Positions 39,301-49,676 of a stretch of DNA of 64,000 nucleotides are shown piece by piece; position 1 is the first letter of the stretch, and each line of letters opens with the position of its first letter. Origin of the DNA: Euryodendron excelsum (lineage: Eukaryota; Streptophyta; Magnoliopsida; Ericales; Pentaphylacaceae). The notes beneath the pieces were generated by a model. It was given only the letters and a program-made list of their open reading frames with translations, was not told where the DNA came from and did no database searches. The position numbers and the translations under genes are program-made. Where the stretch lies: positions 12,077,001 through 12,141,000 of the forward strand of contig CM065397.1 in the NCBI GenBank assembly GCA_033060915.1, read 5' to 3'.

Positions 39301-40843
39301 CCCGGAGTACAGAAATTAGTTGTGCCAATGGTTGTTGGAGAAACCGAAATAGCCTGGGCAGGCGTATAATATCCTGTCTCAAATTATAACAATCCTTAGT
39401 GCAACTTCTAATCATATGTAATAGACTTGTTATCAAATATTTCAAAAAAAAAAAAAAAAGGAAAGGAAAGCATATATCATTAAGAGAACATACCGGATCA
39501 GCAAATAAATTGAATAAAAATGGTTGAACATCATGAAGTGTCTCTGGTCCTCCAAGATTAAGTAGCAGCACTCCAACCCTTTCTTCTGCAGCATGCGAAG
39601 GAGATTCAATAGAATTTCCTGTTCCGTGATATGTGCCTACTCCAAAAGAACAAAATGTTTTCCCACTCAGATTTCTCTTCTGAATGGGACCGCAAAGATA
39701 TGATCCCCAAACAACACCATTTTTCTTATCAGTTAGATTTGAAAATGAACCAACGTTTGGCTGCCTAGATCCTTCAGATGAATGGCAGCAAGTAGACACG
39801 AAAATTCTACTTTGAAGGCATGACCTGCAATGTGAATGACTTAGTCAGAACCTTGATCTAAGAAGCTAAGAAATGATTAGTATATTGGTTATCCTAATAT
39901 ACAATCTTTCCACAGATTCTCCCTCACTCTCTCTGTGTTTGTCATTGTAATTGGAATTTAAGTAGGAAGGGCTTGTTTTAAACACTAAATGCATACATAA
40001 CCTTTTCAAAGCAAAACTAGCAAAAACATCACCATGTAAAGGCATACCAATATTCCTTCCCCCCCCTCATTCCCTCCTTTTTCTGATAGGTAAACCAAAG
40101 GACCAGACTGACCAGTAAGAGGATCATTTTTTGCATTTCATATACACGATTTTATCCAATTCCCAGTGAAGAAAATCAAAATAAGGCATTGAAGCTTCTT
40201 CCATCATTCCCTCCTTTTTCTGATAGGTAAACCAAAGGACCAGACTGACCAGTAAGAGGATCATTTTTTGCATTTCATATACATGATTTTATCCAATTCC
40301 CAATGAAGAAAATCAAAATAAGGCATTGAAGCTTCTTCCGTCACTTGTAAAAGTAAAATTACTGATATATTCACAACAAGGGCATTTTCAGTAATGACTT
40401 AATGGTTTAAATAGCTGAATCGGCACCATAAACAAGTCGATTCAGATACAATCAAAAAAAAAAAAAACAAGGAATTTTTTTTAAAAACAAAAACAAGTCG
40501 ATTCAATTTACAAAACACAACGACTAATTAACTAGACAGCCACTGAAATCATATAAAATGATATCAGAGCAAGCACACTCAACATTTTGCATGATCACAC
40601 CCTATAAATCAAGCCACCTCAATCAACCTACAATCATCTGCCTAAGTTGATACGGATACGAACTGGTAAGAAAACTGAAGTTAATACACCATGCACGTAT
40701 GAACTTATATACATGTGCATACATATACATAAATAATTTGATTAGGTCTGAGCTTACATTGAATAGTTTTGATTGGGATTGCGAGGAGTTAAACCGGATG
40801 GGTTCATATGGGGAAGAGCACGAAAGCTTGCAGTTGCGTCCAT
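33342..40843 (-). CDS. Ferrochelatase, plant type, FC1-like
   Basis: Nine exons on the minus strand join in frame to 474 residues: 40843-40758, 39824-39494, 39373-39230, 38617-38516, 36262-36159, 36058-35932, 35790-35638, 35434-35334 and 33618-33342. Ferrochelatase inserts ferrous iron into protoporphyrin IX, the last step of heme synthesis. The Ser/Asn-rich N-terminus of about 100 residues is typical of an organelle transit peptide. Family motifs in order are [54 protein letters not shown] (invariant His), [11 protein letters not shown], and [14 protein letters not shown] with [13 protein letters not shown]. Intron 4 has a GC donor. The C-terminus ends in a hydrophobic helix ([14 protein letters not shown]), where relatives continue with SPKM..AFRN. 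The body resembles the Arabidopsis FC1 isoform most. Confidence 0.95.
33840..34560. other. Organelle-like DNA inside a ferrochelatase intron
   Basis: This part of intron 8 is clearly richer in GC than its surroundings and has the texture of plant mitochondrial DNA: GGCTGGCTCCGGACCGAAAA, CTAACGGGGCGGGAATCGAA and CTCCCGGGGGATCGACC, then a TATATAAAGGGCTTTAGCC segment. It shows no intron- or transposon-like features. I infer a nuclear insertion of mitochondrial (or less likely plastid) DNA. The 94-residue frame at 33951-34235 is not recognisable. Confidence 0.5.
36263..38515 (-). other. GC-AG intron of ferrochelatase
   Basis: Exon 4 ends GCTGTTCAGCAG and the intron begins GCAAGTC; it ends CCACAACAG before ATTAAG. 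Joining these borders gives [15 protein letters not shown], the expected family sequence. CAG|GCAAGT is the usual context for the minor class of GC donors. No GT donor keeps the frame. Confidence 0.85.
37438..37565. repeat. 64-bp tandem duplication in ferrochelatase intron 4
   Basis: Two adjacent 64-base units start TTCAAATGATCTAGATAAGG and TTCAAATGACCTAGATAAGG and differ at very few positions, which points to a recent duplication. Confidence 0.9.
38780..39193 (+). mobile_element. Truncated LINE 3' end with poly-A
   Basis: The plus strand ends in CTTACTACCTATCC followed by 13 A. Upstream, one frame reads [20 protein letters not shown], which resembles the C-terminal W-rich end of plant LINE ORF2 proteins (I..C.WW..W.ERN.R.F). 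Stops interrupt it. It fills most of ferrochelatase intron 3 in the antisense direction. Confidence 0.5.
40067..40340. repeat. 137-bp tandem duplication in ferrochelatase intron 1
   Basis: Units at 40067-40203 and 40204-40340 begin TCATTCCCTCCTTTTTCTGA and share the rest almost base for base (for example ACACGATT versus ACATGATT and CCCAGTGAAG versus CCCAATGAAG). The high identity suggests a recent event. Confidence 0.9.
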
Positions 40844-40999
40844 GGAGTTTGATCTCAATCGAATTGGAAGATTTGAACTCGTAATGAAACGAAATTAGGA
40901 GAGGGTTTCTTCTAGGGTTTTATCCAGATTTTTGTTTTGGGTTTAGGGGTTCAATTGAGGAAGAAATGACAATATTGAAGCCTGAAAGAAGTGTCGCCA

Positions 41000-41350
41000 C
41001 AAAGGCCATCTACACATACATACATATGTATTGCTATCTTCGATCGAATCTCTCTCTGTCTACAGTATCACTACTCATTCAAGGGAGACGTGGAGCTAAA
41101 GCTGACCCAGAATTTGGGAGGTTCCTACTCCGAAAATTAACCCGTCAGGGATCGCTTTCCGTTTCATGGCCGTCAAAGGAGACGGTGGTGATAGATCAGG
41201 CTTTGTCGCCATTGATCTCTCTTTTTCTTCCTTTGTGCTTTGTGGGTCTCAGCGGTCCCAACATATTGTACCGTGTTTGCTCCCAAATAAAGCTTTATTG
41301 CCCACAATCTATTGCGATAGGGAGAGGCTTCCTCTGGAGTTGTAAGACCG
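41000..41350 (-). promoter_or_regulatory. 5' flank of ferrochelatase
   Basis: About 500 bases upstream of the start codon at 40843 hold the likely minus-strand promoter. The leader reads AAACCCTCTCCTAATTTCG just before the ATG. No TATA box can be named with confidence. The 130-residue frame on the plus strand here is not recognisable and is taken as accidental. Confidence 0.35.
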
Positions 41351-41660
41351 TAAAATGAATCAAATTAAGAGTTTCGACCGGTTAAAAATTTATTTGAGAT
41401 TGATTTATTATATAAATAAGTTAAGTTTGAACATATTTTAAAACTTGTTAATTTAGTTTGATAATAAAAAATATATTAAAAAATTTAAACTACTCGAATT
41501 CAGCTCGTGATTGATTCGATTAAACTTGTTTGAGAATTAGCTCAAAATTTAAACAAGTTAAATTTAAACACAATTTTAAGTTCGTTAAGAATTTCGAACC
41601 AAACTTGAATAACTCACTATTCGGCTCAACTTGTTTACAGGCCTATTTGACCAGACCCAC
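41350..41660. repeat. Decayed dispersed repeat
   Basis: Phrases such as GAATTCAGCTCGTGATTGA, CTCAAAATTTAAACAAG and ATTCGGCTCAACTTGTTTAC with AGGCCTA follow the pattern of a widespread A/T-decayed plant repeat (GAGCTCG... GGCTCG.TTGTTTACA). The family is not assigned. Confidence 0.35.
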
Positions 41661-43110
41661 AATTTTTGTAGGTGATTAAGGTAAAAAAAATTGTTAAAAC
41701 GAGAATTAAGAAAAAAAATTAAATTTTGAGCGTCAATACACTATATTGTATCTCTAAAAATTCAAAAATTTATAGGTGATAAAGTACCCACCGCTGAGTC
41801 TATACATTAATGTCCATAATATTTTAAATTTTTTATTATTAATTATTATATCATTTTGGACGAGTCAAATTTTAAGAGATCATTTTACTATTTCATTTAA
41901 ATTTGTGATCTTATTTTTGCTAGTCTTGCTCAATGCTAAGTGAAATTGTGAGTTTAGATGAAATATCATGATTAGTTAAATTTCATTTATCAAGACATAA
42001 CATAATTGTAAAAGGAGTATGAAATATGAAAGCAATTTGGTTGGTTTGGTTTAGGCTTGATTATTAACTGGAAGTGACCCCAAACTCAAGCCCGTATCAA
42101 TTTTGACAATCATGAAGAGTGGTAAAATTGCTCAATGGCGACTTGGGTGTCTTGGATCAAAATACGAAAATAGGGCTAATTGCAATCTTCACTCTTAGGG
42201 CTTTTCTCACTTAGAGCTTGAATCACCTAAACATTTGGCACGAGATTGTAATTAAAGGGCCTTTATTCATCACTTAGCTGGCTCATTTAATCAAATGTTA
42301 AGTTGTACTATACTTTGCTCTTTTTGACTTTTATTTAAAAAAACAAATATCATATTTTATTTAGAGTGGTTGGATTCTACATTGACACTAATTCGTATCA
42401 ACTTGAACAATTGCAACCTCCGTCCAACAATTTTTCAATGGCAAGCTATTATCAGTGAAATTTAAGTTTTACAATAACGGATTCATTAAACCCAAAAATT
42501 AATGTAATATCAAAAGTAGTATTTTATCTATTTTTTATTAGATTTTTTAAATGACAATGCTATATGACTAAAAAATTTATACATTATTTATGCAAAAGAA
42601 AATATGATCATGAATGATAGCCTTTGCTCCAACTTAAAAATAAGAAGCAACTTTGCATGAAACTTTAATTCTCACTATAAAGGGCAACAACCAACGGATT
42701 GAGAGCGAATTTTTATGATTCACTGACACAAAAACCCTCGATTTGTTATGCTGCTTGAGAGCATATTTTCATTTTTTTCAATCATTTACTAGTTCAACCA
42801 ATGATTTAACAAATATAGTAAGAATAGTTGGTTCTAAAAACTTAAAATTTTGAACTTAATGCATGGTTCAAGTGTTTATACTCACACCATAGAGCTAAAC
42901 TTATTTTTTAACGCTCAAAACATGCTATGAAACTTAAACTTCGACGCGTAAGTAGGATGAAGTCTATCAGAGATACATATGTAGTGCTTGTTCTCTGGCG
43001 AATGTATGGATAATTTTTGTTCATATCCATTTTGACCTTAAAAAAAAATACAGTGGGGCGTACTTCTTGTCCTTTTTGGTAATTTTCAAACGTTCACAGC
43101 ATTTTAGGGT
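41661..43110. other. Intergenic, nothing recognised
   Basis: A/T-rich sequence without exon-like frames, RNA gene signals or clear repeats. Confidence 0.4.
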
Positions 43111-43119
43111 TTTCGGAGT

Positions 43120-45180
43120 CTATATATACACTGATACACATATAAGCATTTCTGAGGCACAGCAAGGATGCAAGTAGGGAGTTAGTAGCCGCTGTTCCGT
43201 TGCTTCTAATTCGTGAAGCTCTGCCAATGGAGTCTTCGATTGGAAAAGGATGTGGCCAAATGCCTAAAGGTATCAATAATCGTTGCGTTGTCAAGTGTTT
43301 GGATTTGTTTGATTGTTACTTTGCTTATGCATGTATGCATTTGTGTATACATCCGCGATGATTTTGAACACAAAAATTCCATTTATTTTATCGTTCATGG
43401 AAAAATGAATCAAAGGAAATGGAGGAGGAAGTGAAAGAATACTTTCTTTTTTTTTTTTTCCCGAGAACCAAACAGGACCGAAGATTGTATATTTGATCTC
43501 AAGTTGCACCCGTCAATTGAACCATCTTTTTTGGAGGATCAAATTGTCTGTGTACAATATATAATTTGTGGCATTGGAGATCTAGTAGTAGGAGTGTTGG
43601 CTTGGGCAGTTTGAATTGTTGGCTTGGTAATTTTTTTTTTCTTCTTTTGTTACATACTTACTTGGCACTCAGTCAGACACGGGAGTTTTGTTTTTTCAGT
43701 ATGATAACAAGCCACCTTTTGCATGGTGCCTATAAATGGCTACTTATCACGATTGGAGGTGCTGCTACTTCTCTAGGGTTTCCTTCAAATTGAAAGTAGC
43801 AAAATTGCTTTTTAAGTCATTCTATTTAAAGTGAGACTTCTGTGGATATGTTTCTCAAAACTTTTTATTTCAGTTGTTTACTTGAAAACCTTTGATTCGT
43901 ATTTTTGACATCCATCTTGAGCTGACCCTGTTTACAGCTGAAATTTAGCAAGAACTTGGTATGGAGTTATATCTGTACTATTGTAGCTTGTGGTGTTAGT
44001 TTCATTGCTGGAGAAATCTTCTCGTCTAGCAGTTCTTTTACCCATATAAATTGAACCTTAAAAGTTCTTACTAGAGGGAGAGGATAAATTGCATATAAAG
44101 TGGGGCTCTTCTGTGTCTGGCATGTCCTTTTTTTTTATAAAGAATTTAGATGAATAGAAGAGATTCACGGCTCTATATCCGAGTCAACAGCAAGTGCCAA
44201 TCCATGGTGCCTTGTCTGCCGCTTAGAGCCGATATAAACATGCCAGAAGAAGATTGCTTGAAACCCACTGTTGTTTCATGCCATAACAACTTGGCTACAT
44301 ATCTGGCTTGCTTCCATCCTCTTCCCTTTGCCCTTCGCTTTGGCATTGACACTTTGATGCTTGAAGCCGCCCTGCCTGTGTCTGAAGTCCTATCAACTTT
44401 ACTCTATTCATCATTAAAAAAATTATCTGGTTCCTCATTCTGTTGAGGAATAAATAAAAAAAAACTCACCCTATGTTTGATGTATTATTCACTTTCTTGT
44501 TTGATTCACACCTGCTGTTTGATTTTGCCCACTAGAACCATCGCATTGATGTCAAATTTATACATGAGGTTTAATCTAAATAAACCTCGTGCATATCACT
44601 TCCATTTAGCAAATCATGTTTTGATGTCATATTTGAGCAATTTCATGCAGTGATGAGCACAGCTAACATGTAAGAAGAATCCATTTTGTGGTTTCTTCAG
44701 TGAAATATTTTGTTACGCTTGGCTTCTGAGCACATTCTTTATGCCAAAAAAAGGTCTGTCCAACTGGATGCTGAAAGTATTCATTTTATGTGGGTACATG
44801 TCTTTCATAATCTGCATACCTACCGTGGGAAAATTGAAATTGTTTTTTTTTATCATAATTGATAGGTATTGCAGATGTCTAAAAATCTGTTAGCTGTGAG
44901 TCTGTGACGTGCCCTTCTTTGATGTAGTGACGTGCCCTTCTTTGATGTAATGACGTGCCCGTCATTACATCATCTTCAAAGACAGTCCATCATCTTCAAA
45001 GACAGTCGTCATTTATATCAAATTGCAGATTGCAGATAATTACTAAGGGTTGGGTTTTTGAAGCATGCGGCACTTTCAAGGGCTTGTGCCACGCACCAGA
45101 GCTTGAGGTTGCAAAATCCAGTGACCTAATGGATAGCACTGAGCAAAATGTTAAAATTATAAACCAGAAATGAGATCGAG
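43120..45180 (+). other. Possible transcription unit of unknown product
   Basis: A TATA-like TCTATATATACAC at about 43120-43132 is followed 95 bases later by CCAATGGAGTC. From the ATG at 43227 the frame reads MESSIGKGCGQMPK up to a donor-like AAAG|GTATCA at 43269. Open frames at 44150-44446 and 44955-45173 on the same strand could hold later exons, but I could not join them with confident splice sites and recognise no domain. It may be a real gene, a non-coding transcript or chance. Confidence 0.25.
44904..45007. repeat. Short tandem repeats around a perfect hairpin
   Basis: A 23-base unit starting GTGACGTGCCCTTCTTTGAT is present at 44904-44926 and 44927-44949. A 20-base unit CATCATCTTCAAAGACAGTC follows at 44968-44987 and 44988-45007. 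Between them, TGATGTAATGACG (44943-44955) and CGTCATTACATCA (44960-44972) form a perfect 13-bp stem with a four-base loop. Confidence 0.85.
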
Positions 45181-45706
45181 AGGGAGCTGTTCTTGTTCAA
45201 TATTTTTTCCCCGTGAAGATTGAAGACTGTCGGCTCAAACAGTTTCATGATGAAAAACTCCAAATGATGTTGTAAAAATAGACTCATCTAGTTTGGAAGT
45301 AAATGAGTTGTATTTTGTTCCATATAGATGATATTAATTCTCTTGTAACTTGGAATCTTGTTCAATATGGGAATGAGTGGTATCTGTAAGAGACTGTTAC
45401 TTCCCCCTAAGGCTATGGATGCTCTTATTGTTTTCCTTAGAATTCAAGTGGTGTGAAATTGCATACAGTGAAAGACTACAGAATGGAAGGCTCTCTTGAA
45501 AAGAGCCAAAGGGGGTCCTTGCACCCACAAATAGTTTCGGGACATACGGGGATATTGTGAGGAAAAGGGGAAAATGCAAATATGTACATTTATTATCTAT
45601 ACCATATAAGCTCTTGAATTGGGTGACATCCACAAGCCCAGTATTAAACTAGTTATATTACCCAAGTAGGACTAATCTCTCTGTTAAACATGTTACAGCT
45701 TACAGG

Positions 45707-45863
45707 TAGGCACCATAACAATTAACTTTAAATTATAACATGTTTTTGAAAATCCATGTCAGTGAAATGTGAAACTATAATAGGGTAGACACCATAACAA
45801 TTAACTTTAAATTATAACATGTTTTTTAAAATCCATGTCAGTGAAATGTGAAACTATAATAGG
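45707..45863. repeat. 79-bp tandem duplication beside the copia element
   Basis: ACCATAACAATTAACTTTAA to AACTATAATAGGG is repeated with a 79-base period, differing at one or two positions. It ends about 20 bases before the 5' LTR. Confidence 0.9.
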
Positions 45864-45885
45864 GCTTCTATCCTATCTCCTTATG

Positions 45886-46494
45886 TGATGGAGGTGGATC
45901 GACCACCATGTGGTTGGGTCCCCATTCTCCACCTAACGCCAATAAATTCATAAAGCAACAGAAGAAAAAGAGAAGGAAGAAAACAAAGCAAAGAAAGAAA
46001 AGAAAGAAAGCGTGTCGACGGCTGCTGTTTTCTTCCTCAAAGCTGTTGGAGTTTTCTTCTTCGGTTCGCACATGACGTCGAACAAATTAGCCGACGAAGA
46101 TTTGGTTCAGATAGAGATGCACTAAGGCAGAGCAACTATAAATACCCCTTCGGGCAGGCTTTGAGGTGTGTAAAAAAAAATGAAGAAGTCTGAGATTCGT
46201 AAGGAGAGTGTGTAGTGAGTAGAGACCAAAAAAAATACTCTAGAATGGGGAAACAATTATTGTTTCAAAGGGATAAGTATTTTTGGGTGTCTCATATTGT
46301 GTAAATTCTACTACAATAGTAAAATCTCTCTTTCACCTGTGTGGACGTAACTTTAGTTGTTTTGAATGAACCAAATTCAATCTTATGTCTCTTCGGTGAG
46401 TGGATTTTTGTGTGAGTGCTCCTAAGCTTCCGCGTGTGGTGGATCTGGCAATCCTAACAACTAGCTGTGTAGATCTCTACTGAAAAACTCAACA
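45886..46494 (+). repeat. 5' LTR of the copia element
   Basis: Starts TGATGGAGGTGGATCGACCA and ends GAAAAACTCAACA. Contains TATAAATA at 46137-46144, a likely promoter. About 609 bp, aligned over its whole length with the 3' LTR. Confidence 0.85.
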
Positions 46495-46496
46495 AG

Positions 46497-46509
46497 TGGT
46501 ATCAGAATC
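46497..46509 (+). promoter_or_regulatory. Primer-binding site (initiator tRNA-Met)
   Basis: TGGTATCAGAATC lies two bases after the 5' LTR. The first ten bases are complementary to the 3' end of plant initiator methionine tRNA, the usual primer for copia elements. Confidence 0.85.
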
Positions 46510-47114
46510 TTAGTTGCTTAGAGCAAAGTGTGAGCTCGCTCAGCTGTATGGGAAGTGCAGAGAGTTTGCTTAGAATTTAGGGAAGGAGATTCACAGTTTT
46601 CTAACTCGCCGAATTGATCGAAGTGGATACACAATGTTCATGCACAGGGATAAGAGACCGAGACAAGAAAAATAAATAAATAAAAAGGTGGTGAGTCTGG
46701 AGCCTGAAGAAAGAATATTTTTTTCAAAAATGCTTGTTGCTACAGTACCCCCGCGTAGCTACAGTGCCCGAGTTAGAGCAGTACTGAGTTTGTACCAGTA
46801 AACGAGTTACAACAATATTTGGGTGGCAGCAATACCGTGTAGCTACAGTATCCGAGTTGCAGCAGTAGACAAGTTGCAATAGTATCTGAGTGACAGCAGT
46901 ACCGTGTAGCTACAGTACCGAGTTGCAGCAATAGCCAGTTAGACGTGAAATTTCGAATTCGGTAAGAATTGTCCAGAATTCATTAAGGGAGGTGTCCCTA
47001 AGGTTTTCAGGCGCTGTGGACTCATTGGTGGGAATAGATTTGGCGAATTCTACATAGTTTAAAGAGATTTGATAGTTCGGTCGATCGGGGTTGTAACATG
47101 ACAAGGGAAAGTAC

Positions 47115-48418
47115 ATGTCTGAAGGTGCAACGAGTTCAGATAGTACAAGATCGTCAGGCAACAACCGGATGGTGTCGAAAGGTTCTGGTTTCATGATTGA
47201 ACTTTTCAACGGCCATAATGACTTCACCTTATGGCAGTAAAGGGTGAAGAATATTTTGACAAGAGAAGGATTGGTGAAGGCTCTAAAGGGAAAGTCTGAA
47301 AAGCCGGACAAGATGAAGTAAGAGGAGTGGCAAGAGATAAGGGAGTTGGCAAACAGTACGATTCAGTTATATCTCGGGAATAGCACTTTTCAAGAAGTCA
47401 TCAGCGACCCGATGGAATTTTGGGTTAAGTTGGAGAGCAGATATAAATTAAAGTCCTTAATGAATCGGTTGTCTTTGAAAAAGCAGTTGTATGCACTTCA
47501 TATGACAGCAGGAGCGAACCTCTTTGTTCATATGGAGGAGTTCAACAGGATACTGACGGAATTAAATATGATCGGTGCAAAGATTGAATACAAACATAAA
47601 GCAATTATCTTGTTGGTCTCTTTACCTCCTCATATGAGTATCTGAGGACCACGCTGATGTATGAAAAAGATATTCTCACCTACGACGATGTGGTTACTAC
47701 TCTCATATCTCACAACGTGTTAAAAAAGAATGAGATTGAGAAGCCACGAGTAAAGGGCATCATGGTTGCATCGAGCAATGGTCAAACCAGAGGAAGGACG
47801 TCATAGAGGCAGGAAGGGTTCAGGAAGAAGAACTGCCGTTCAAAGTCCAGGGTTCACAAGTTAACGTGTTATTATTGTGACCAGGAGGGTCATATAAAGA
47901 GAAATTGAGCCAAATATTTGGCGAAAAAGGCAAAAGTCCAATCAGAAGAGATGATAGTAGCAGAGGACTCCTATAGTGAAGAAGAACTCGCGCTCACCAA
48001 TTCTTCATGTACGGAGAACACAGATTGGTTGTTGGATTCTGGATGTTCGGTTCACATGTGTGCGGTCAAAGAACAGTTTGCTACATATCAGGCATATGAT
48101 GGTGGTACTGTTAAAATGGCTAATAATGACAAGAGCAAAGTTGTTGGCGTGGTGACAATGCAGTTTTGCATGTTTGATAGGACGATTGTGACTGTGATCG
48201 GCGTGAAGCATGTGCCAGATCTGAGGAAAAATTTGATATCTTTGGGAACGCTAGCTTCCAACGGATACAAGTTCTCATCTGATGGAGAAGTTATTATGGT
48301 TTCCAAGGGAGATAAGATCATGCTACAAGGACAGATGATTGGCAATCTGTACAGGCTTGTGAGAAGTGTTGTGACAAGAGGAGCTACCGTCAAACACAAG
48401 ACGAGTAGTGTAGGATGA
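47115..48418 (+). pseudogene. Copia gag and protease remnant
   Basis: The frame starts at the ATG at 47115 but has early in-frame stops. A capsid segment is readable at 47346-47645, with EFWVKLESRY and KKQLYALHM typical of copia gag. A single-base shift near 47636 moves the frame. A CCHC zinc knuckle at 47867-47908 reads CYYCDQEGHIKRN and then a stop where the last Cys should be. The protease follows, with the active-site DSG at 48035-48043 (WLLDSGCSVHMC) and KHVPDLRKNLISLG. The frame ends at 48418 shortly after GNLYRL, where the GAG-pre-integrase region would begin. Confidence 0.85.
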
Positions 48419-49054
48419 CGGTATACACAGACGAGGCGTATGTACAAACAAGATGATCAGTAGTTGTAAAGACACACACGTGGTGGACGCAGGAGTCCAA
48501 GACAGCGTGCAGCAAAAAGTGTTGGAAGATTATGGGTGAGCAAAGCAAAAAGTACGAGGTGGTTGCTTTGGGTGAGCAAAGCAAAAAGTGTGCAAGATTA
48601 TGGCTAGAAGCAAGGGCAACAGCCGCTAGGAGTTTGTATGAAAGCTCAAGATAGAGGAAATGAGACAGTTGTGACGAAAAAGTGCACACCTAGGATGAAA
48701 CGGGTCTCATTTGCTCTAGATTTGGATAGTGGCAATGACCATGACGAGCTCTCCAGTTATGCACATGAAGGAGGGATGAAGCCACGAAAAAGCATCCTAG
48801 GCAAAGGGGTGCAGGCACCTTAGGCGAGGGGGTGTTGACAAGTGCTCTGTGAACGGGGTGCTAGCGTCTTAGTGAAGGTACAAACCATATTCGTTTGGGT
48901 ATGATGGATGAGTGTGTGGCAGATCGATGGCTAAACGACGATAGACGACATAGCAGACAGAACGGTGTTCGGATGATGACACAACAGACTAGTAATGGTC
49001 GTCTAGTAATGGTCGTGGCAGTGCAGTCCCACCCACATGTGGTGAGGGGGTGAT
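48419..49054 (+). other. Copia internal remnant up to the purine tract
   Basis: This replaces the missing integrase to RNase H region. It contains a direct repeat of GTGAGCAAAGCAAAAAGT (about 48536 and 48573) and ends in the purine-rich GGTGAGGGGGTGAT just before the 3' LTR, the expected plus-strand priming site. Confidence 0.6.
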
Positions 49055-49671
49055 TGATGGAGGTGGATCCACCACCATGTGGGTGGATCCCCATTCTCCA
49101 CCTAACGCCACCAAATTCATAAAATAGCAGAAGAAAAAGAGGGAAGGAAGAAAACAAAGCAAAGAAAGAAAAGGAAGAAAGTGTGTCAGCAGTTACTGTT
49201 TTCTTTCTCGAAACTGTTGGAGTTTTCTTCTTCGGTCTGCACATGATGTCGAACAAATCAGCCGACGAAGATTTGGTTTAGACAGAGATGCACCAGGGCA
49301 GAGCAACTATAAATACCCCTCCAAGCAAGCTTTGAGGGGTAGAAACCAAAAAAAGCAAAGAAATGTGAGATTTGTAAGGAGAGTATGTAGTGAGTAGAGA
49401 CGGGAAAAAATACCCTTGAGTGGAGGAAACGGTTATTGTTTCAAAGGGGCTCGGATATTTGTGGGTGACTAATGTTGTGTAAACTCTACTATAATAGTAA
49501 AATCTCTTTCTCACCTATATGGATATAGCTTTAGTTGTTTGAGTGAACCACATTAAATCTTGTGTCTTTTTTGTTGGTGTATTTTTGTGTAAGTACTTAT
49601 AAGCTTCCGTGTACGGTGGATCTGATAATCCCAACAACTAGCTGTGTAGATCTCTGTTGAAAAACCCAACA
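49055..49671 (+). repeat. 3' LTR of the copia element
   Basis: Starts TGATGGAGGTGGATCCACCA and ends GAAAAACCCAACA, about 617 bp. It carries TATAAATA at about 49309. It matches the 5' LTR throughout with scattered substitutions and short indels. Confidence 0.85.
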
Positions 49672-49676
49672 TCATG

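Larger units (their letters stand above)
45886..49671 (+). mobile_element. Ty1/copia LTR retrotransposon, internally deleted
   Basis: Paired LTRs bound by TG and CA enclose a primer-binding site, gag and protease remnants and a purine tract. The element is flanked by TTATG (45881-45885) and TCATG (49672-49676), a 5-bp target duplication with one mismatch. At 3.8 kb it is far shorter than complete copia elements. Integrase, reverse transcriptase and RNase H sequences are absent between the protease frame (ends 48418) and the 3' LTR. The LTRs differ at many sites, so the insertion is not recent. It cannot move without help from other elements. Confidence 0.88.

Noticed and set aside
44150..44446. 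98-residue frame as a stand-alone gene
   Set aside because: No family is recognised and no confident splice partners exist; kept only as part of a possible transcription unit.
46910..47311. 133-residue frame on the minus strand of the copia element
   Set aside because: It is antisense to the gag region and has no retroelement or other domain.
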